A stretch of 41,614 nucleotides of DNA from an uncultured Collinsella sp. (lineage in GTDB: Bacteria; Actinomycetota; Coriobacteriia; Coriobacteriales; Coriobacteriaceae): positions 1-41,614 of the forward strand of contig CABVDJ010000017.1 in assembly GCA_902497025.1 (NCBI GenBank), written 5' to 3'. Of this stretch, positions 1 through 8,035 are shown piece by piece (within the stretch, counting starts at the first letter, position 1; each line of letters starts with the position of its first letter). Both the position numbers and the translations under genes were made by a program. The notes beneath the pieces were generated by a model. The model did no database searches. It saw nothing but the letters and a program-made list of their open reading frames with translations, and was not told where the DNA came from.

Positions 1-1171
1 CGGCAGCGTCGCCCGCCTGCTCCAGGTACTGGTTGCACTCGGTCACAAAGCCAAAGACGGCACCCATGGCACCAGCGGTGTTAAAGTCGTCGTCCATGCA
101 CTCCTTAAAGGTGGCACGAGTCTCGGCGGCCTTGGCGGCAAACGCCTCGGCGGCAGCCGCATCGGCATCGGCCGTCGCATGGTTCGCGGCCCAGCGCAGG
201 TTCTCGACCGTACCGGCGATACGCGTGAGCGAGTTCTCGGCACCCTCCAGGCGCTCCCAAGAAAAGTCGAGCGGCGAGCGATAGCTCGTCTGCAGCATCA
301 GCAGGCGCAGGGCGGCAGCGGAGTGCTGTTCGAGGACCTCGGCCAGCGTAAAGAAGTTGCCGAGTGACTTGGACATCTTCTCGCCGTCAACCAGCAGCAT
401 GCCCGTGTGCATCCAGGTGTTGGAGAAGCCCTGGTGCCAGGCGCAGGTGGCCTGGGCGCACTCGTTCTCGTGATGCGGGAAAGCAAGATCGGAGCCACCG
501 CCGTGGATATCGATCGGGGTACCCAGGTAGCGATGCACCATGGCGGCGCACTCGGTGTGCCAACCGGGACGGCCCTCGCCCCAGGGGCTCGGCCAGCTGG
601 GCTCGCCGGGCTTGGCGGCCTTCCACAGGGCAAAGTCGAGCGGGTCGATCTTGTCCTCGTTCTCCTCGATGCGCGCACCAACCATAAGGTCGTCGATGTT
701 GCGGCCCGAGACCTGACCATAGTTGGGATCGCTGCGCACGGCAAAGTACACATCGCCGTTATCGGCTGCGTAAGCGTGGCCCTGCTCGATAAGCGTCTTG
801 ATCATGGCGATCATGGGGCCGATCTCCTTGGTGGCGCGGGGGCGCACATCGGGATCGAGCACGTTGGCGGCGCGCATGACGCCGATGAACTTGTCGGAGA
901 ACTCCGTCGCGACCTCGGCAGCCGTACGGCCCTGCTCGTTGGCGCGCTTGATGATCTTGTCGTCGACATCGGTGAGGTTCTGGGCGAACGTGACCTCGTA
1001 GCCGCTCGCGATGAGCCAGCGTCGAATCACATCGAAGCTGATGAACGTGCGGGCATTGCCGATGTGGATGTTGTCGTAGACCGTGGGGCCGCACACGTAC
1101 ATGCGAACCTTGCCGGACTCGATGGGCTGGAACTCTTCCTTTTTATGGGTAGCGCTGTTGTAGATACGCAT
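1..1171 (-). CDS. cysS: Cysteinyl-tRNA synthetase, 3' end cut by window
   Basis: Class I aminoacyl-tRNA synthetase that charges tRNA-Cys in the cytoplasm. About 390 residues are visible from the ATG at 1171; the family is usually 460-480 long, so the C-terminal anticodon-binding part lies beyond the left edge. The HIGH-type motif HIGN is at residues 36-39 and KMSKS at 265-269. Cys27, Cys208 (in HTECAAM) and the HHENE stretch near 233 fit the zinc site that selects cysteine. It is the last gene of the disA-ispD-ispF-cysS run and starts 3 bp after the ispF stop, so it is probably co-transcribed and translationally coupled. No frameshift is seen. Confidence 0.97.
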   Translation of the reverse strand, partial: MRIYNSATHKKEEFQPIESGKVRMYVCGPTVYDNIHIGNARTFISFDVIRRWLIASGYEVTFAQNLTDVDDKIIKRANEQGRTAAEVATEFSDKFIGVMRAANVLDPDVRPRATKEIGPMIAMIKTLIEQGHAYAADNGDVYFAVRSDPNYGQVSGRNIDDLMVGARIEENEDKIDPLDFALWKAAKPGEPSWPSPWGEGRPGWHTECAAMVHRYLGTPIDIHGGGSDLAFPHHENECAQATCAWHQGFSNTWMHTGMLLVDGEKMSKSLGNFFTLAEVLEQHSAAALRLLMLQTSYRSPLDFSWERLEGAENSLTRIAGTVENLRWAANHATADADAAAAEAFAAKAAETRATFKECMDDDFNTAGAMGAVFGFVTECNQYLEQAGDAA

Positions 1172-1174
1172 TCG

Positions 1175-1669
1175 TTACTCCTTAACGGTTTTCTGTAGCA
1201 GGCAGACGGCCCAGGCGCCGATTCCCTCGCCCTGGCCTTCCCAACCGAGCTTTTCGGTCGTAGTGGCGGCGACGCCTACATTTTCGACGTCAACGCCCAG
1301 GGCATGGGCAAGGTTGGCGCGCATGGCATCGCGGTGCGGGGTGATCTTGGGTTGCTGACAGGCAATGGTGCAATCGGCATCGACAAACTCAAAGCCCAGC
1401 TCGCGCGCATAGTCCATCACGCGAGCGAGCAGCACCATCGAATCAGCACCCTCGTAGGCAGGATCGGTGTCGGGGAATAGCTTGCCGATGTCTCCCCCGC
1501 GGCAGGCGCCCAGAATGGCGTCGGCCAAGGCGTGCGCGAGCACATCGGCATCCGAGTGGCCCAGCAGGCCGCGCTCGTAGGGAATGTCGACCCCGCCGAT
1601 GATACATCGACGCCCCTCCACCAAACGGTGGACGTCGTAGCCGTGGCCAATGCGCAGGTTACTGAACAT
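1175..1669 (-). CDS. ispF: 2-C-methyl-D-erythritol 2,4-cyclodiphosphate synthase
   Basis: MEP-pathway enzyme that cyclises CDP-methylerythritol 2-phosphate to MEcPP with release of CMP. The protein is 164 residues, the normal size. The N-terminal GHGYDVHRL gives metal ligands Asp12 and His14, followed by GGVDIPYERGLLGHSDADV and LAHAL (His46). The C-terminal ATTTEKLGWEGQGEGI loop binds the cytidine. I chose the ATG at 1669 because the family motif follows at once; a longer in-frame start at 1702 would lie deep inside ispD. The gene overlaps the ispD end by 11 bp, which suggests coupled translation of the two consecutive-pathway enzymes. Confidence 0.96.
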   Translation of the reverse strand: MFSNLRIGHGYDVHRLVEGRRCIIGGVDIPYERGLLGHSDADVLAHALADAILGACRGGDIGKLFPDTDPAYEGADSMVLLARVMDYARELGFEFVDADCTIACQQPKITPHRDAMRANLAHALGVDVENVGVAATTTEKLGWEGQGEGIGAWAVCLLQKTVKE

Positions 1670-2387
1670 AGGGAAGGTCCTCTCCCTCGGCCATGCGGCC
1701 AAGCAGAATCGCGGTTACGGGACGCAGATCCTCGGGCACCGTCACCTTAAGGTTGTCGCGCGGGCTCTGGACACAGCGGACGCGCCCGCCCATGCGCTCG
1801 ACCAGCGATGAGTCGTCGGTACCGATAAAGCCCTCGGCAATCGCCGCGGCATGGGCACGCTTCATCGCGTCGACGCTAAAGATCTGCGGCGTCTGCGCGG
1901 CCCAATAGAGCTCGCGCGGCGGCGTCTCGACGATATTATCGCCGTCGACGATCTTGAGCGTGTCGATCGCGGGCTGACCGCACACGACACCGTCGAGCGA
2001 GCGGTCACCCATGAGCACGTCGATAGCGTGGTCGATGGCCTCGGTCGTAATGAGCGGACGAGCGCCATCGTGGATGGCGACATATTCGAAACCCGCCGGA
2101 ACCGCATGCACGCCGGCACGGGTGGAATCCTGACGGGTATCGCCGGCATCGGCAAAGCTGATGGGCGTGTCATAGTCAAACGGGTCGATGGCAAGGCGGC
2201 GCATCTCGGCACGGCGCTCGGCAGGACACACCACCACGATATGGCCGACCTTGTCGCTACGATCAAACGCGCGGATGGACCAGCTCATGAGCGGACGGCC
2301 CGCCACGTTAACGAGCTGCTTGCCGCCGGGATTTCCAAAGCGCTGACCGCTGCCGCCGGCAACGACCACGGCGCATACGGGCGCCAT
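1659..2387 (-). CDS. ispD: 2-C-methyl-D-erythritol 4-phosphate cytidylyltransferase
   Basis: MEP-pathway enzyme that joins CTP and methylerythritol 4-phosphate to give CDP-ME. The 242-residue protein begins with a nucleotidyltransferase P-loop-like signature (VVVAGGSGQRFG followed by GGKQLVNVAGRPLM). It carries the conserved HDGARPL stretch about 110 residues in, and later TDDSSLVERMG and DNLKVTVPEDL, all typical of IspD. Its start codon overlaps the disA stop in a TAATG junction, and its end overlaps ispF, so the three genes form one tight unit. Confidence 0.96.
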   Translation of the reverse strand: MAPVCAVVVAGGSGQRFGNPGGKQLVNVAGRPLMSWSIRAFDRSDKVGHIVVVCPAERRAEMRRLAIDPFDYDTPISFADAGDTRQDSTRAGVHAVPAGFEYVAIHDGARPLITTEAIDHAIDVLMGDRSLDGVVCGQPAIDTLKIVDGDNIVETPPRELYWAAQTPQIFSVDAMKRAHAAAIAEGFIGTDDSSLVERMGGRVRCVQSPRDNLKVTVPEDLRPVTAILLGRMAEGEDLPYVQ

Positions 2388-3454
2388 TATGCGTTCCCCT
2401 GTTTGGTGCCCTTCATGCGGTACAGCGAGTCCGCAAGAATGGCAGGGTTGTTGACGCCAAAGTCGCCCAGGCGCTCCGGATCCTCGCTGATGTCGTCCAT
2501 GAGCTCCTGCAGCGAGCCGTACTCGTCGACGATCTTCTCGGCCACGCCGTCGCGCACGACGGACACGCGCGAAAGCGTGCGCAGGCCCAGCGGCGTCATG
2601 ACGGAGTCCTCGTCCAGGTCGTCATAGCCCAGAACTGCCGCCACGTGCTGCGGGTCGGACAGGTCCTTAGGCGTCATGCGAGCGAGCTCTGCACGAATCT
2701 TCTCGGCGTTTGCCTCGGAGGAATCGCTCGCGTAGTCGCGGATCATCAGGTCGTATTCGGTATCCATGCTGGAACCGGCGAGCTGCTCGAGCTGCATCTG
2801 CACGAGCTTGCCCTGGTTGCCCAGCTTGACGATGCAATCCTTAAGCTCGGTCTTTGCCTGTTGCATGATCTCGAAACTCGAGAAAATGCCGGTGATGTCG
2901 GCGAGCGTGACGTAGTCGTCGAGCTCGAGGGCCGTCAGGCGCAGCAAGGAGCGGTCGAGCGACTGACGGGTGGTCTGGAGCGTGGCGACGAGCTGGTTGA
3001 CCGAGCTCATGATGGTGGTGACGGGCTGGATCTCGTAGCTCTTGCCGTGAACGTACACGTTAACGACGGCGCGACGGGCCGAGACCGAGATCACGATGGC
3101 ATCGGTGAGCACCGACATGCGAGCGGCAGTACGGTGACGCATGCCCGTCTCACTCGTGGCAAGCGAGGGATCGGGATTGAGGTGGAAGTTGGCGCGCAGG
3201 ATCTGGGTGAGGTCGCCATCGATAACGATGGCGCCGTCCATCTTGGAAAGCTCGAACAGACGGTTCGAAGTAAACGAAATGTTGAGCGGGAAGCCGTCGT
3301 TACCGGCAGCGAGCACGTTTTCGGTGTCGCCGACGCAGATAAGGGCGCCCAGGTGACCGGCGATGATCATGTCGAGGGCGGTGCGGATCGGCTGACCAGG
3401 TGCCGTCAGGCGGATGGCCTGTTCCATACGCTTTTGCAGCTCGTTCTTATCCAA
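2387..3454 (-). CDS. disA: DNA-integrity scanning diadenylate cyclase DisA
   Basis: Makes the second messenger c-di-AMP from two ATP and in Bacillus scans DNA for branched structures. Residues 1-150 form the DAC domain, with the signature DGA at 73-75 and RHR at 106-108, both intact. A helical linker follows, then a C-terminal helix-hairpin-helix DNA-binding region (LGLRTLSRVSVV to the end). The length, 355 residues, is normal. The start is a TTG at 3454 with GGAG seven bases upstream; the nearest upstream ATG is out of frame. It is the first gene of the disA-ispD-ispF-cysS cluster and is divergent from mntP. Confidence 0.95.
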   Translation of the reverse strand: MDKNELQKRMEQAIRLTAPGQPIRTALDMIIAGHLGALICVGDTENVLAAGNDGFPLNISFTSNRLFELSKMDGAIVIDGDLTQILRANFHLNPDPSLATSETGMRHRTAARMSVLTDAIVISVSARRAVVNVYVHGKSYEIQPVTTIMSSVNQLVATLQTTRQSLDRSLLRLTALELDDYVTLADITGIFSSFEIMQQAKTELKDCIVKLGNQGKLVQMQLEQLAGSSMDTEYDLMIRDYASDSSEANAEKIRAELARMTPKDLSDPQHVAAVLGYDDLDEDSVMTPLGLRTLSRVSVVRDGVAEKIVDEYGSLQELMDDISEDPERLGDFGVNNPAILADSLYRMKGTKQGNA

Positions 3455-3610
3455 GGCATCGCTCCCATCGTATACGCTCCATAAACGCTAAATAGTTTCT
3501 CACGGTTTGTCCCTGCGGCGCTTGCGAAATCCGATGCTTACAGAATGAGCGAACACAGCTGAGAGCCCAACCCAAATCAGCTGTTCATGTGGTAGCATCG
3601 GGATTCGCAT

Positions 3611-3760
3611 AAATGAGGGAGTAGTCGCGTGACCGGATTCGCCTCCGGTGGCGCGGTAAGTCAACACACTGGCCGATGCGGCCTGGCTTGCCTTAATGAA
3701 CGAGACTCGTGGCTGTGCGCACAACGCGTACACCACGGGTCTTTTTTGTTACTCCCCCAA
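3611..3760 (+). promoter_or_regulatory. yybP-ykoY manganese riboswitch
   Basis: The leader of mntP matches the Mn2+-sensing yybP-ykoY class. A 5' GAGGGAGTAG (3615-3624) pairs through GGGAGTA with TACTCCC at 3750-3756 to form P1. The conserved AACGAGACTC of the second metal-binding loop is at 3699-3708. The helix GACTCGTGG (3704-3712) with CCACGGGTC (3733-3741) is followed by six T, so part of the aptamer could act as a terminator. The ATG of mntP lies 41 bases after the aptamer. In this class Mn2+ binding turns on efflux genes; whether control here is at transcription or translation is not settled by eye. Confidence 0.85.
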
Positions 3761-3800
3761 GAGGTACACGCGGGCCCGCCCGCAGAGAGGGAGCCAGACT

Positions 3801-4379
3801 ATGGGACTCGCAGAGCTCGTATTGCTCGCTATCGGCCTTTCGATGGACGCCTTTGCCGTATCCACCTGCAAGGGCCTTGGCATGAAGAAGATCAACCTTA
3901 AGGTCGCCGTAGTGCTCGGCTTGTTCTTTGGCGGCTTTCAGGCCGGCATGCCCGTAATCGGATGGGCGCTCGGCAGTCAATTCATGGGCATCATCGGACC
4001 CATCGACCATTGGATCGCCTTTATCCTGCTCGCCTTCATCGGCGGCAAAATGCTGTGGGAAGCCTTTACCGAGGACGAGGATGAAGGCGACGGCAAGGAT
4101 GCCGAAAAGATTGACCTGGGCGAGTACCTGATCCTCGCCATCGCCACCTCGATTGACGCCCTGGCCGTGGGCATCTCGTTCGCCGCGCTTTCCGTCGACA
4201 TCGTTCCCGCCGTGTCGCTCATAGGCATCACGACCTTCATCTTCTCCGTTGCCGGCGTGGCGATTGGCCGCATCTTTGGCGCGCGCTACGAAAAGCCCGC
4301 CACCATCGTGGGCGGCGTTGTGCTCATCCTCATCGGCCTCAAGATTTTGCTGGAGCACCTAGGGATTTTAGTGCTGTAA
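3801..4379 (+). CDS. mntP: Manganese efflux pump MntP
   Basis: Integral membrane exporter of Mn2+ that protects against excess manganese. The protein is 192 residues with about six hydrophobic segments in two similar halves. Each half has the family signature with a membrane Asp: GLSMDAFAVS (Asp16) and ATSIDALAVGIS. The central loop EDEDEGDGKDAEK is strongly acidic, as is usual. I chose the ATG at 3801, preceded by GAGAGGGAG, because an upstream in-frame start at 3696 would lie inside the riboswitch. The gene is single, with a terminator hairpin just after it. Confidence 0.95.
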   Translation: MGLAELVLLAIGLSMDAFAVSTCKGLGMKKINLKVAVVLGLFFGGFQAGMPVIGWALGSQFMGIIGPIDHWIAFILLAFIGGKMLWEAFTEDEDEGDGKDAEKIDLGEYLILAIATSIDALAVGISFAALSVDIVPAVSLIGITTFIFSVAGVAIGRIFGARYEKPATIVGGVVLILIGLKILLEHLGILVL

Positions 4380-4407
4380 AACACCCTTCAAAACTAAACG
4401 TCCGTAT

Positions 4408-4441
4408 AAGGCCTCATGCAGAGTTTTGCATGAGGCCTTTT
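4408..4441 (+). terminator. Terminator after mntP, merged with a hip operator site
   Basis: A perfect 13-bp stem (AAGGCCTCATGCA at 4408-4420 with its complement at 4427-4439) and a 6-nt loop are followed by a short T run. It ends mntP transcription. The tip of the hairpin is also the first of three TGCA-N6-TGCA sites in front of hipB. Confidence 0.8.
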
Positions 4442-4484
4442 CATGCAGACTTTTGCATGTCATACTAGGATGCAAAAGCCTGCA
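4417..4484 (+). promoter_or_regulatory. hipBA promoter with three phased operator-like sites
   Basis: Three copies of TGCAG(A/G)(G/C)TTTTGCA lie at 4417-4430, 4444-4457 and 4471-4484, the last inverted. Their starts are exactly 27 bp apart. A possible promoter, TTTTCA (4438-4443), 17-bp spacer, CATACT (4461-4466), has site 2 filling its spacer, and transcription would start inside site 3. This geometry fits autorepression by the HipB-like protein, as known for HipB in E. coli, though the site sequence here is different. The sites are seen directly; HipB binding is inferred. Confidence 0.7.
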
Positions 4485-4499
4485 CGTTAGGAGATAGCC

Positions 4500-4931
4500 G
4501 TGGATACCCTTCCCATCACCACACCACGCCAAGCTGGCATCTACGTGCGCCAGGCACGCGAGACTCAGGGTCTCACCCGTGCCACCCTCGCCAAAAAGGC
4601 CGGTGTTTCGGAGCGCCTGCTCGCATCGCTCGAGCTGGGAGATGCCACGGGCATTCGGCTCGACAAGCTGTTGACCGTCTTTAACGCACTCGGCATAGGT
4701 CTCTTTGCGCAAAGCGATAACGACTCCATCGCATCACCCTCCGAACATCCGATGACGATAGCGGACCTCCCTATCGCGAACTCGAATGCCCTGCCAAAGC
4801 CAAGCGTAGGCAGACGACCCGCTCGACAAGGAACGCCAGCTTTCTATGGTGCCTTGCTGGCCCAAATCGCAGCCGAGCAAGGCCTTTCCGGCACTTCAGA
4901 CCTCTCCTTTGGCTGTAAGGTTGTGAAATAA
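4500..4931 (+). CDS. hipB: HipB-like antitoxin, XRE-family DNA-binding protein
   Basis: Likely antitoxin and autorepressor of the toxin gene that follows. The 143-residue protein has an XRE helix-turn-helix at about residues 10-65 (RQARETQGLTRATLAKKAG, then VSERLLASLELGDATGIRL and LLTVFNALGIGL), close to HipB. The C-terminal half (about 75-143) is longer than in E. coli HipB (88 residues) and unlike anything I recognise. The start is a GTG at 4500 with AGGAG six bases before it. The stop touches the hipA ATG, so the two are coupled. Three phased palindromic sites lie just upstream. Confidence 0.85.
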   Translation: MDTLPITTPRQAGIYVRQARETQGLTRATLAKKAGVSERLLASLELGDATGIRLDKLLTVFNALGIGLFAQSDNDSIASPSEHPMTIADLPIANSNALPKPSVGRRPARQGTPAFYGALLAQIAAEQGLSGTSDLSFGCKVVK

Positions 4932-6236
4932 ATGGCAGAAATGGAGCTTGCGACCCTCATTTGTGGCGAAATCGCCGGCACTCTCCGCCAAGACGAGCAT
5001 GGACTCTGCAGCTTTGCATACGCCCCAACCTATCGCGGAGCACCGTTATCGCTAACAATGCCGCTTTCCAATCGCACGTATGGCCATAGCATCGTCCGCC
5101 CGTTCCTATTTGGCCTTTTGCCCGACAGTCAAGAGCAGCGTCGCGCTATTGCCACCGAGCATGATGTTGCATCCAACAACCCCGTCGCCCTCTTGTGCCA
5201 TATCGGTCTAGACTGCGCGGGGGCCGTTCAGTTTTGTCGAGCCGATCAATTAGACGCCGCCCGCGGCAGGGTCTCGGCATACCGCCCGCTTACCAATTCT
5301 CAAATCGCTCACAAGCTCAAAGCAATTCGCGATGACGAAAGAGAGACATGGATGGGCTCCAACGAAAGCTGGTCCCTGGGCGGCAATCAAGGCAAATTTG
5401 CACTAGCTTGGCATGATGGCCAATGGTGCGAATGTCTAGGGTCATCCCCCACTACCCATATCTTCAAAAATGGTGTCGTTGGGTTCAAACATCAGGCCTT
5501 AAACGAATTCGTCTGCATGAAAACGGCTCGGCGTGTTGGCATTCCAACTGCCAACGTCTCCTATTACACATTTGAAGACGAAGCCGCGCTCGTCGTTGAA
5601 CGGTACGACAGAATGGTCAATAGCAGCGGAAATATCGAAAGGCTGCATCAGGAGGACTTTTGCCAGGCGCTCGGTGTATTGCCAATCCAGAAATACACCG
5701 CCGACGGAGGACCAACTACACGAGACATCCAAGAACGACTGATTAACACAGTCCCCCACCACATGAATCTTGTGCTTTTTACCTATATGTTGTTCTATAA
5801 CGCCATTATCGGAGCGCCTGACGCACACGCTAAAAACTACTCGCTCATCCTTGGCAAAGGCACAAACGCGGCGCTCGCACCCATGTACGATGTCGCATCG
5901 GGGCTGGCATACGAGCGCATGCGCCGCCGGGCGCGCCTTGCCATGAGCGTTGGCGGCGAAAATCGTGTGGGGCGCATCGGTCCAGGCGCTATCCGCCGAT
6001 ACCACGGTATGGGCGACCCCGCGCTGGAGGCGGCACTCACCGATGCCGGGCTATCCGAGAAGTTTTGCTTTGCGACCATGATGGACCTCGCCTACGAGGT
6101 GCCCATTTGCATGGAAGAGGTCATGGACGAATACGCCGACCTGCCCGGCATGGCGGACCTGCGCGAGCATATGCTCGGCCCCGTCCGCGAAAACTGCCAG
6201 CGCACCCTCGACCTCATCAAGGCAGAAATGGACTAG
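4932..6236 (+). CDS. hipA: HipA-like Ser/Thr protein kinase toxin
   Basis: HipA-family kinase, 434 residues (E. coli HipA is 440). In E. coli HipA phosphorylates GltX and stops growth; the target here is unknown. The autophosphorylation loop SLGGNQGKFAL is at 148-158 with Ser148 in the place of E. coli Ser150. HIFKN at 176-180 and VVERYDR at 221-227 line the ATP site. The catalytic segment GAPDAHAKNYSL (294-305) keeps Asp297, His299, Lys301 and Asn302, and the metal-binding PMYDVASG (Asp320) follows. All key residues are present, so the kinase looks active. The ATG directly follows the hipB stop. Codon use looks more A+T-rich than in the neighbours, hinting at transfer. Confidence 0.9.
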   Translation: MAEMELATLICGEIAGTLRQDEHGLCSFAYAPTYRGAPLSLTMPLSNRTYGHSIVRPFLFGLLPDSQEQRRAIATEHDVASNNPVALLCHIGLDCAGAVQFCRADQLDAARGRVSAYRPLTNSQIAHKLKAIRDDERETWMGSNESWSLGGNQGKFALAWHDGQWCECLGSSPTTHIFKNGVVGFKHQALNEFVCMKTARRVGIPTANVSYYTFEDEAALVVERYDRMVNSSGNIERLHQEDFCQALGVLPIQKYTADGGPTTRDIQERLINTVPHHMNLVLFTYMLFYNAIIGAPDAHAKNYSLILGKGTNAALAPMYDVASGLAYERMRRRARLAMSVGGENRVGRIGPGAIRRYHGMGDPALEAALTDAGLSEKFCFATMMDLAYEVPICMEEVMDEYADLPGMADLREHMLGPVRENCQRTLDLIKAEMD

Positions 6237-6263
6237 GTGGCCTTAATTTCGCAATTATCAAAC

Positions 6264-6308
6264 AAAAGAGAGGGGACACCCGTCGCAAAAGACCGGGTGC
6301 CCCCTCTC
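6264..6308. terminator. Bidirectional terminator between hipA and pepD
   Basis: GAGAGGGGACACCCG at 6268-6282 pairs with 6294-6308 (one mismatch). On the minus strand it is followed by TTTTGTTTG, so it ends the pepD transcript well; on the plus strand the T run is poor. The two genes are convergent. Confidence 0.75.
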
Positions 6309-6363
6309 ATAATGTCATTTGCAATCCGCTAGCACGTGGCTCGGACTGCTGCTAGCGCAACCT

Positions 6364-7821
6364 TTACGCAGCGAGGCGCTTGAGGACGTCGATGAGCAGC
6401 TCGTAGAAGCGCTCGGCAGAAGCGAGCTCCATGCTCTCGTCCGGGGTATGGACATCGGAGAGCGTCGGGCCCACGGCGATGGCGTCCAGGCCGTGCAGAG
6501 CCTCGGCAAACAGGCCGCACTCAAGGCCGGCGTGAATGGACTCGATGCGCAGCTCGGAGCCAAAGAGCTCTCGATAGCTCTCGACAAAGACTTCGCGGAC
6601 CGGCGAATGCTCGGCATAGCTCCAGCCGGGATACTCGAACTCAAACTTGGCGTCGAAGCCCAGGACATCGGCAAGCGTCTGCAGGCGGTCCTTGAACTCG
6701 TTCTGCAGCGAGGTGATCGAGGAGCGCGGGGACAGCATAATCTTGACCTCGTCATCGGAGGTGGCGACCACGCCGATGTTGGAGGAAACCTCGACGGAGC
6801 CGTCGGTGGCGACGTTGCGGCGAATCACGCCGTTAGGGGCAAGACGCAGGGCGCGGATGAGGGCAAGCGCGGACTTCTCGTCCATGGCCTCGACCTCGGC
6901 GTCGTCGGCAATCTCGACGGTGCAGGTAAAGCCGGGGTCGAAGACCTCGAGCTCGGCAGTGACGTCGGCGATGATGCCCTTTGCGATCTGGGCCGCGGCC
7001 TCGGCGGCAGCGTGATCGGCATAGACCAGAACGGCCTTGCACTCACGGTTGATGGCGTTGTCCTTGGTGCCGCCGTTGAAGCTGACGATGGCGGGCTCGC
7101 CGGCGACCATCAGGCGGTCAATGATGCGGGCCATGATGAGGTTTCCGTTGCCGCGCTCCAGGTTGATATCACTGCCGGAGTGGCCGCCCAACAGACCGGA
7201 AATGTCGAGCGTGAGGGTGCTACCGGTCTTGTGCTCGCGCACGATGGGGCAGGTGTAGGTAACGACGACGCCGCCGGCGCAGCTGACGGTGGCAACGCCC
7301 TCCTCCTCGGAGTCGAGGTTGATCATGGTGCGGGCGCTGATCTGGGACTTGTCGAGCGTCTCGGCGCCAACCAGGCCGGTCTCCTCGTCGGTGGTGAACA
7401 CGCACTCGAGGGCCGGATGGGCAATCGAATCGTCGTTGAGCACAGTAAGCATAAGCGCGACGGCGATACCATTGTCGGCGCCCAGGGTGGTGCCGTTGGC
7501 GGTAAGGACGCCGTCCTTGACGACCAGGTCGATACCATCGGTCGTAAAGTCGTGCTCAACGGAGCCCAACTTGTCGCACACCATATCGATGTGGCCCTGC
7601 AGCATCACGGTCGGGGCATTCTCGGCGCCGGCAGATGCGGGCTTGCGAATGATGACGTTGTAGACCTCGTCCTGATACACATCGAGACCGCGCTCCTTGG
7701 CAAACGCGACCAGGAAATCGCTGATGCCCTTCTCGTTGCCAGACCCACGGGGGATCGCGCTGACCTCCTCAAAGAAATGGAACAGCTGGGCGGGCTCGTA
7801 GCCGGTAATCTTGTAGTCCAT
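6364..7821 (-). CDS. pepD: Aminoacyl-histidine dipeptidase (peptidase D)
   Basis: Cytoplasmic M20-family zinc dipeptidase that cleaves Xaa-His dipeptides such as carnosine. From the ATG at 7821 it is 485 residues, the same length as E. coli PepD. Metal-site motifs are visible: LQGHIDMV (first His), GADNGIAVA (bridging Asp) and TTDEETGLVGA (catalytic Glu and ligand). The lid domain lies between, and the C-terminal part has HAGLECGLF and the closing VGPTLSDVHTPDE motif. GGAGG lies six bases before the ATG; a longer in-frame start at 7926 lacks family similarity. It is a single gene between two terminators. Confidence 0.95.
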   Translation of the reverse strand: MDYKITGYEPAQLFHFFEEVSAIPRGSGNEKGISDFLVAFAKERGLDVYQDEVYNVIIRKPASAGAENAPTVMLQGHIDMVCDKLGSVEHDFTTDGIDLVVKDGVLTANGTTLGADNGIAVALMLTVLNDDSIAHPALECVFTTDEETGLVGAETLDKSQISARTMINLDSEEEGVATVSCAGGVVVTYTCPIVREHKTGSTLTLDISGLLGGHSGSDINLERGNGNLIMARIIDRLMVAGEPAIVSFNGGTKDNAINRECKAVLVYADHAAAEAAAQIAKGIIADVTAELEVFDPGFTCTVEIADDAEVEAMDEKSALALIRALRLAPNGVIRRNVATDGSVEVSSNIGVVATSDDEVKIMLSPRSSITSLQNEFKDRLQTLADVLGFDAKFEFEYPGWSYAEHSPVREVFVESYRELFGSELRIESIHAGLECGLFAEALHGLDAIAVGPTLSDVHTPDESMELASAERFYELLIDVLKRLAA

Positions 7822-7979
7822 GGTGCCTCCTTGGCGCAACTGGTTAGACAGTAAGACATGCGACTTGTATATTCCCAGACTTTGCGTGCATAAACCAGTC
7901 GAAAACGCCGAGCGCCCTCGCATCATCGGCTAACGGTGGACCGTATAGCGTAACGGTCACAACTTCCGCAGCTCTACAA

Positions 7980-8009
7980 ATCGAGGCGCCCTTTCCGGAG
8001 CGCCTCGAT
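7980..8009 (-). terminator. Probable clpC terminator
   Basis: ATCGAGGCGC (7980-7989) pairs perfectly with GCGCCTCGAT (8000-8009) around a 10-nt loop. The T run on the minus strand is short (ATTTG), so it is a weak candidate. It lies 27 bp after the clpC stop. Confidence 0.5.
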
Positions 8010-8035
8010 TGCGCGTATCAAATTGTCGCCACGCC

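Noticed and set aside
3500..3736. 78-codon frame on the minus strand between disA and mntP
   Set aside because: It overlaps the manganese riboswitch and has no recognisable similarity or ribosome site.
6319..7854. 511-codon open frame on the plus strand
   Set aside because: Antisense to pepD, which has all its metal-site motifs.
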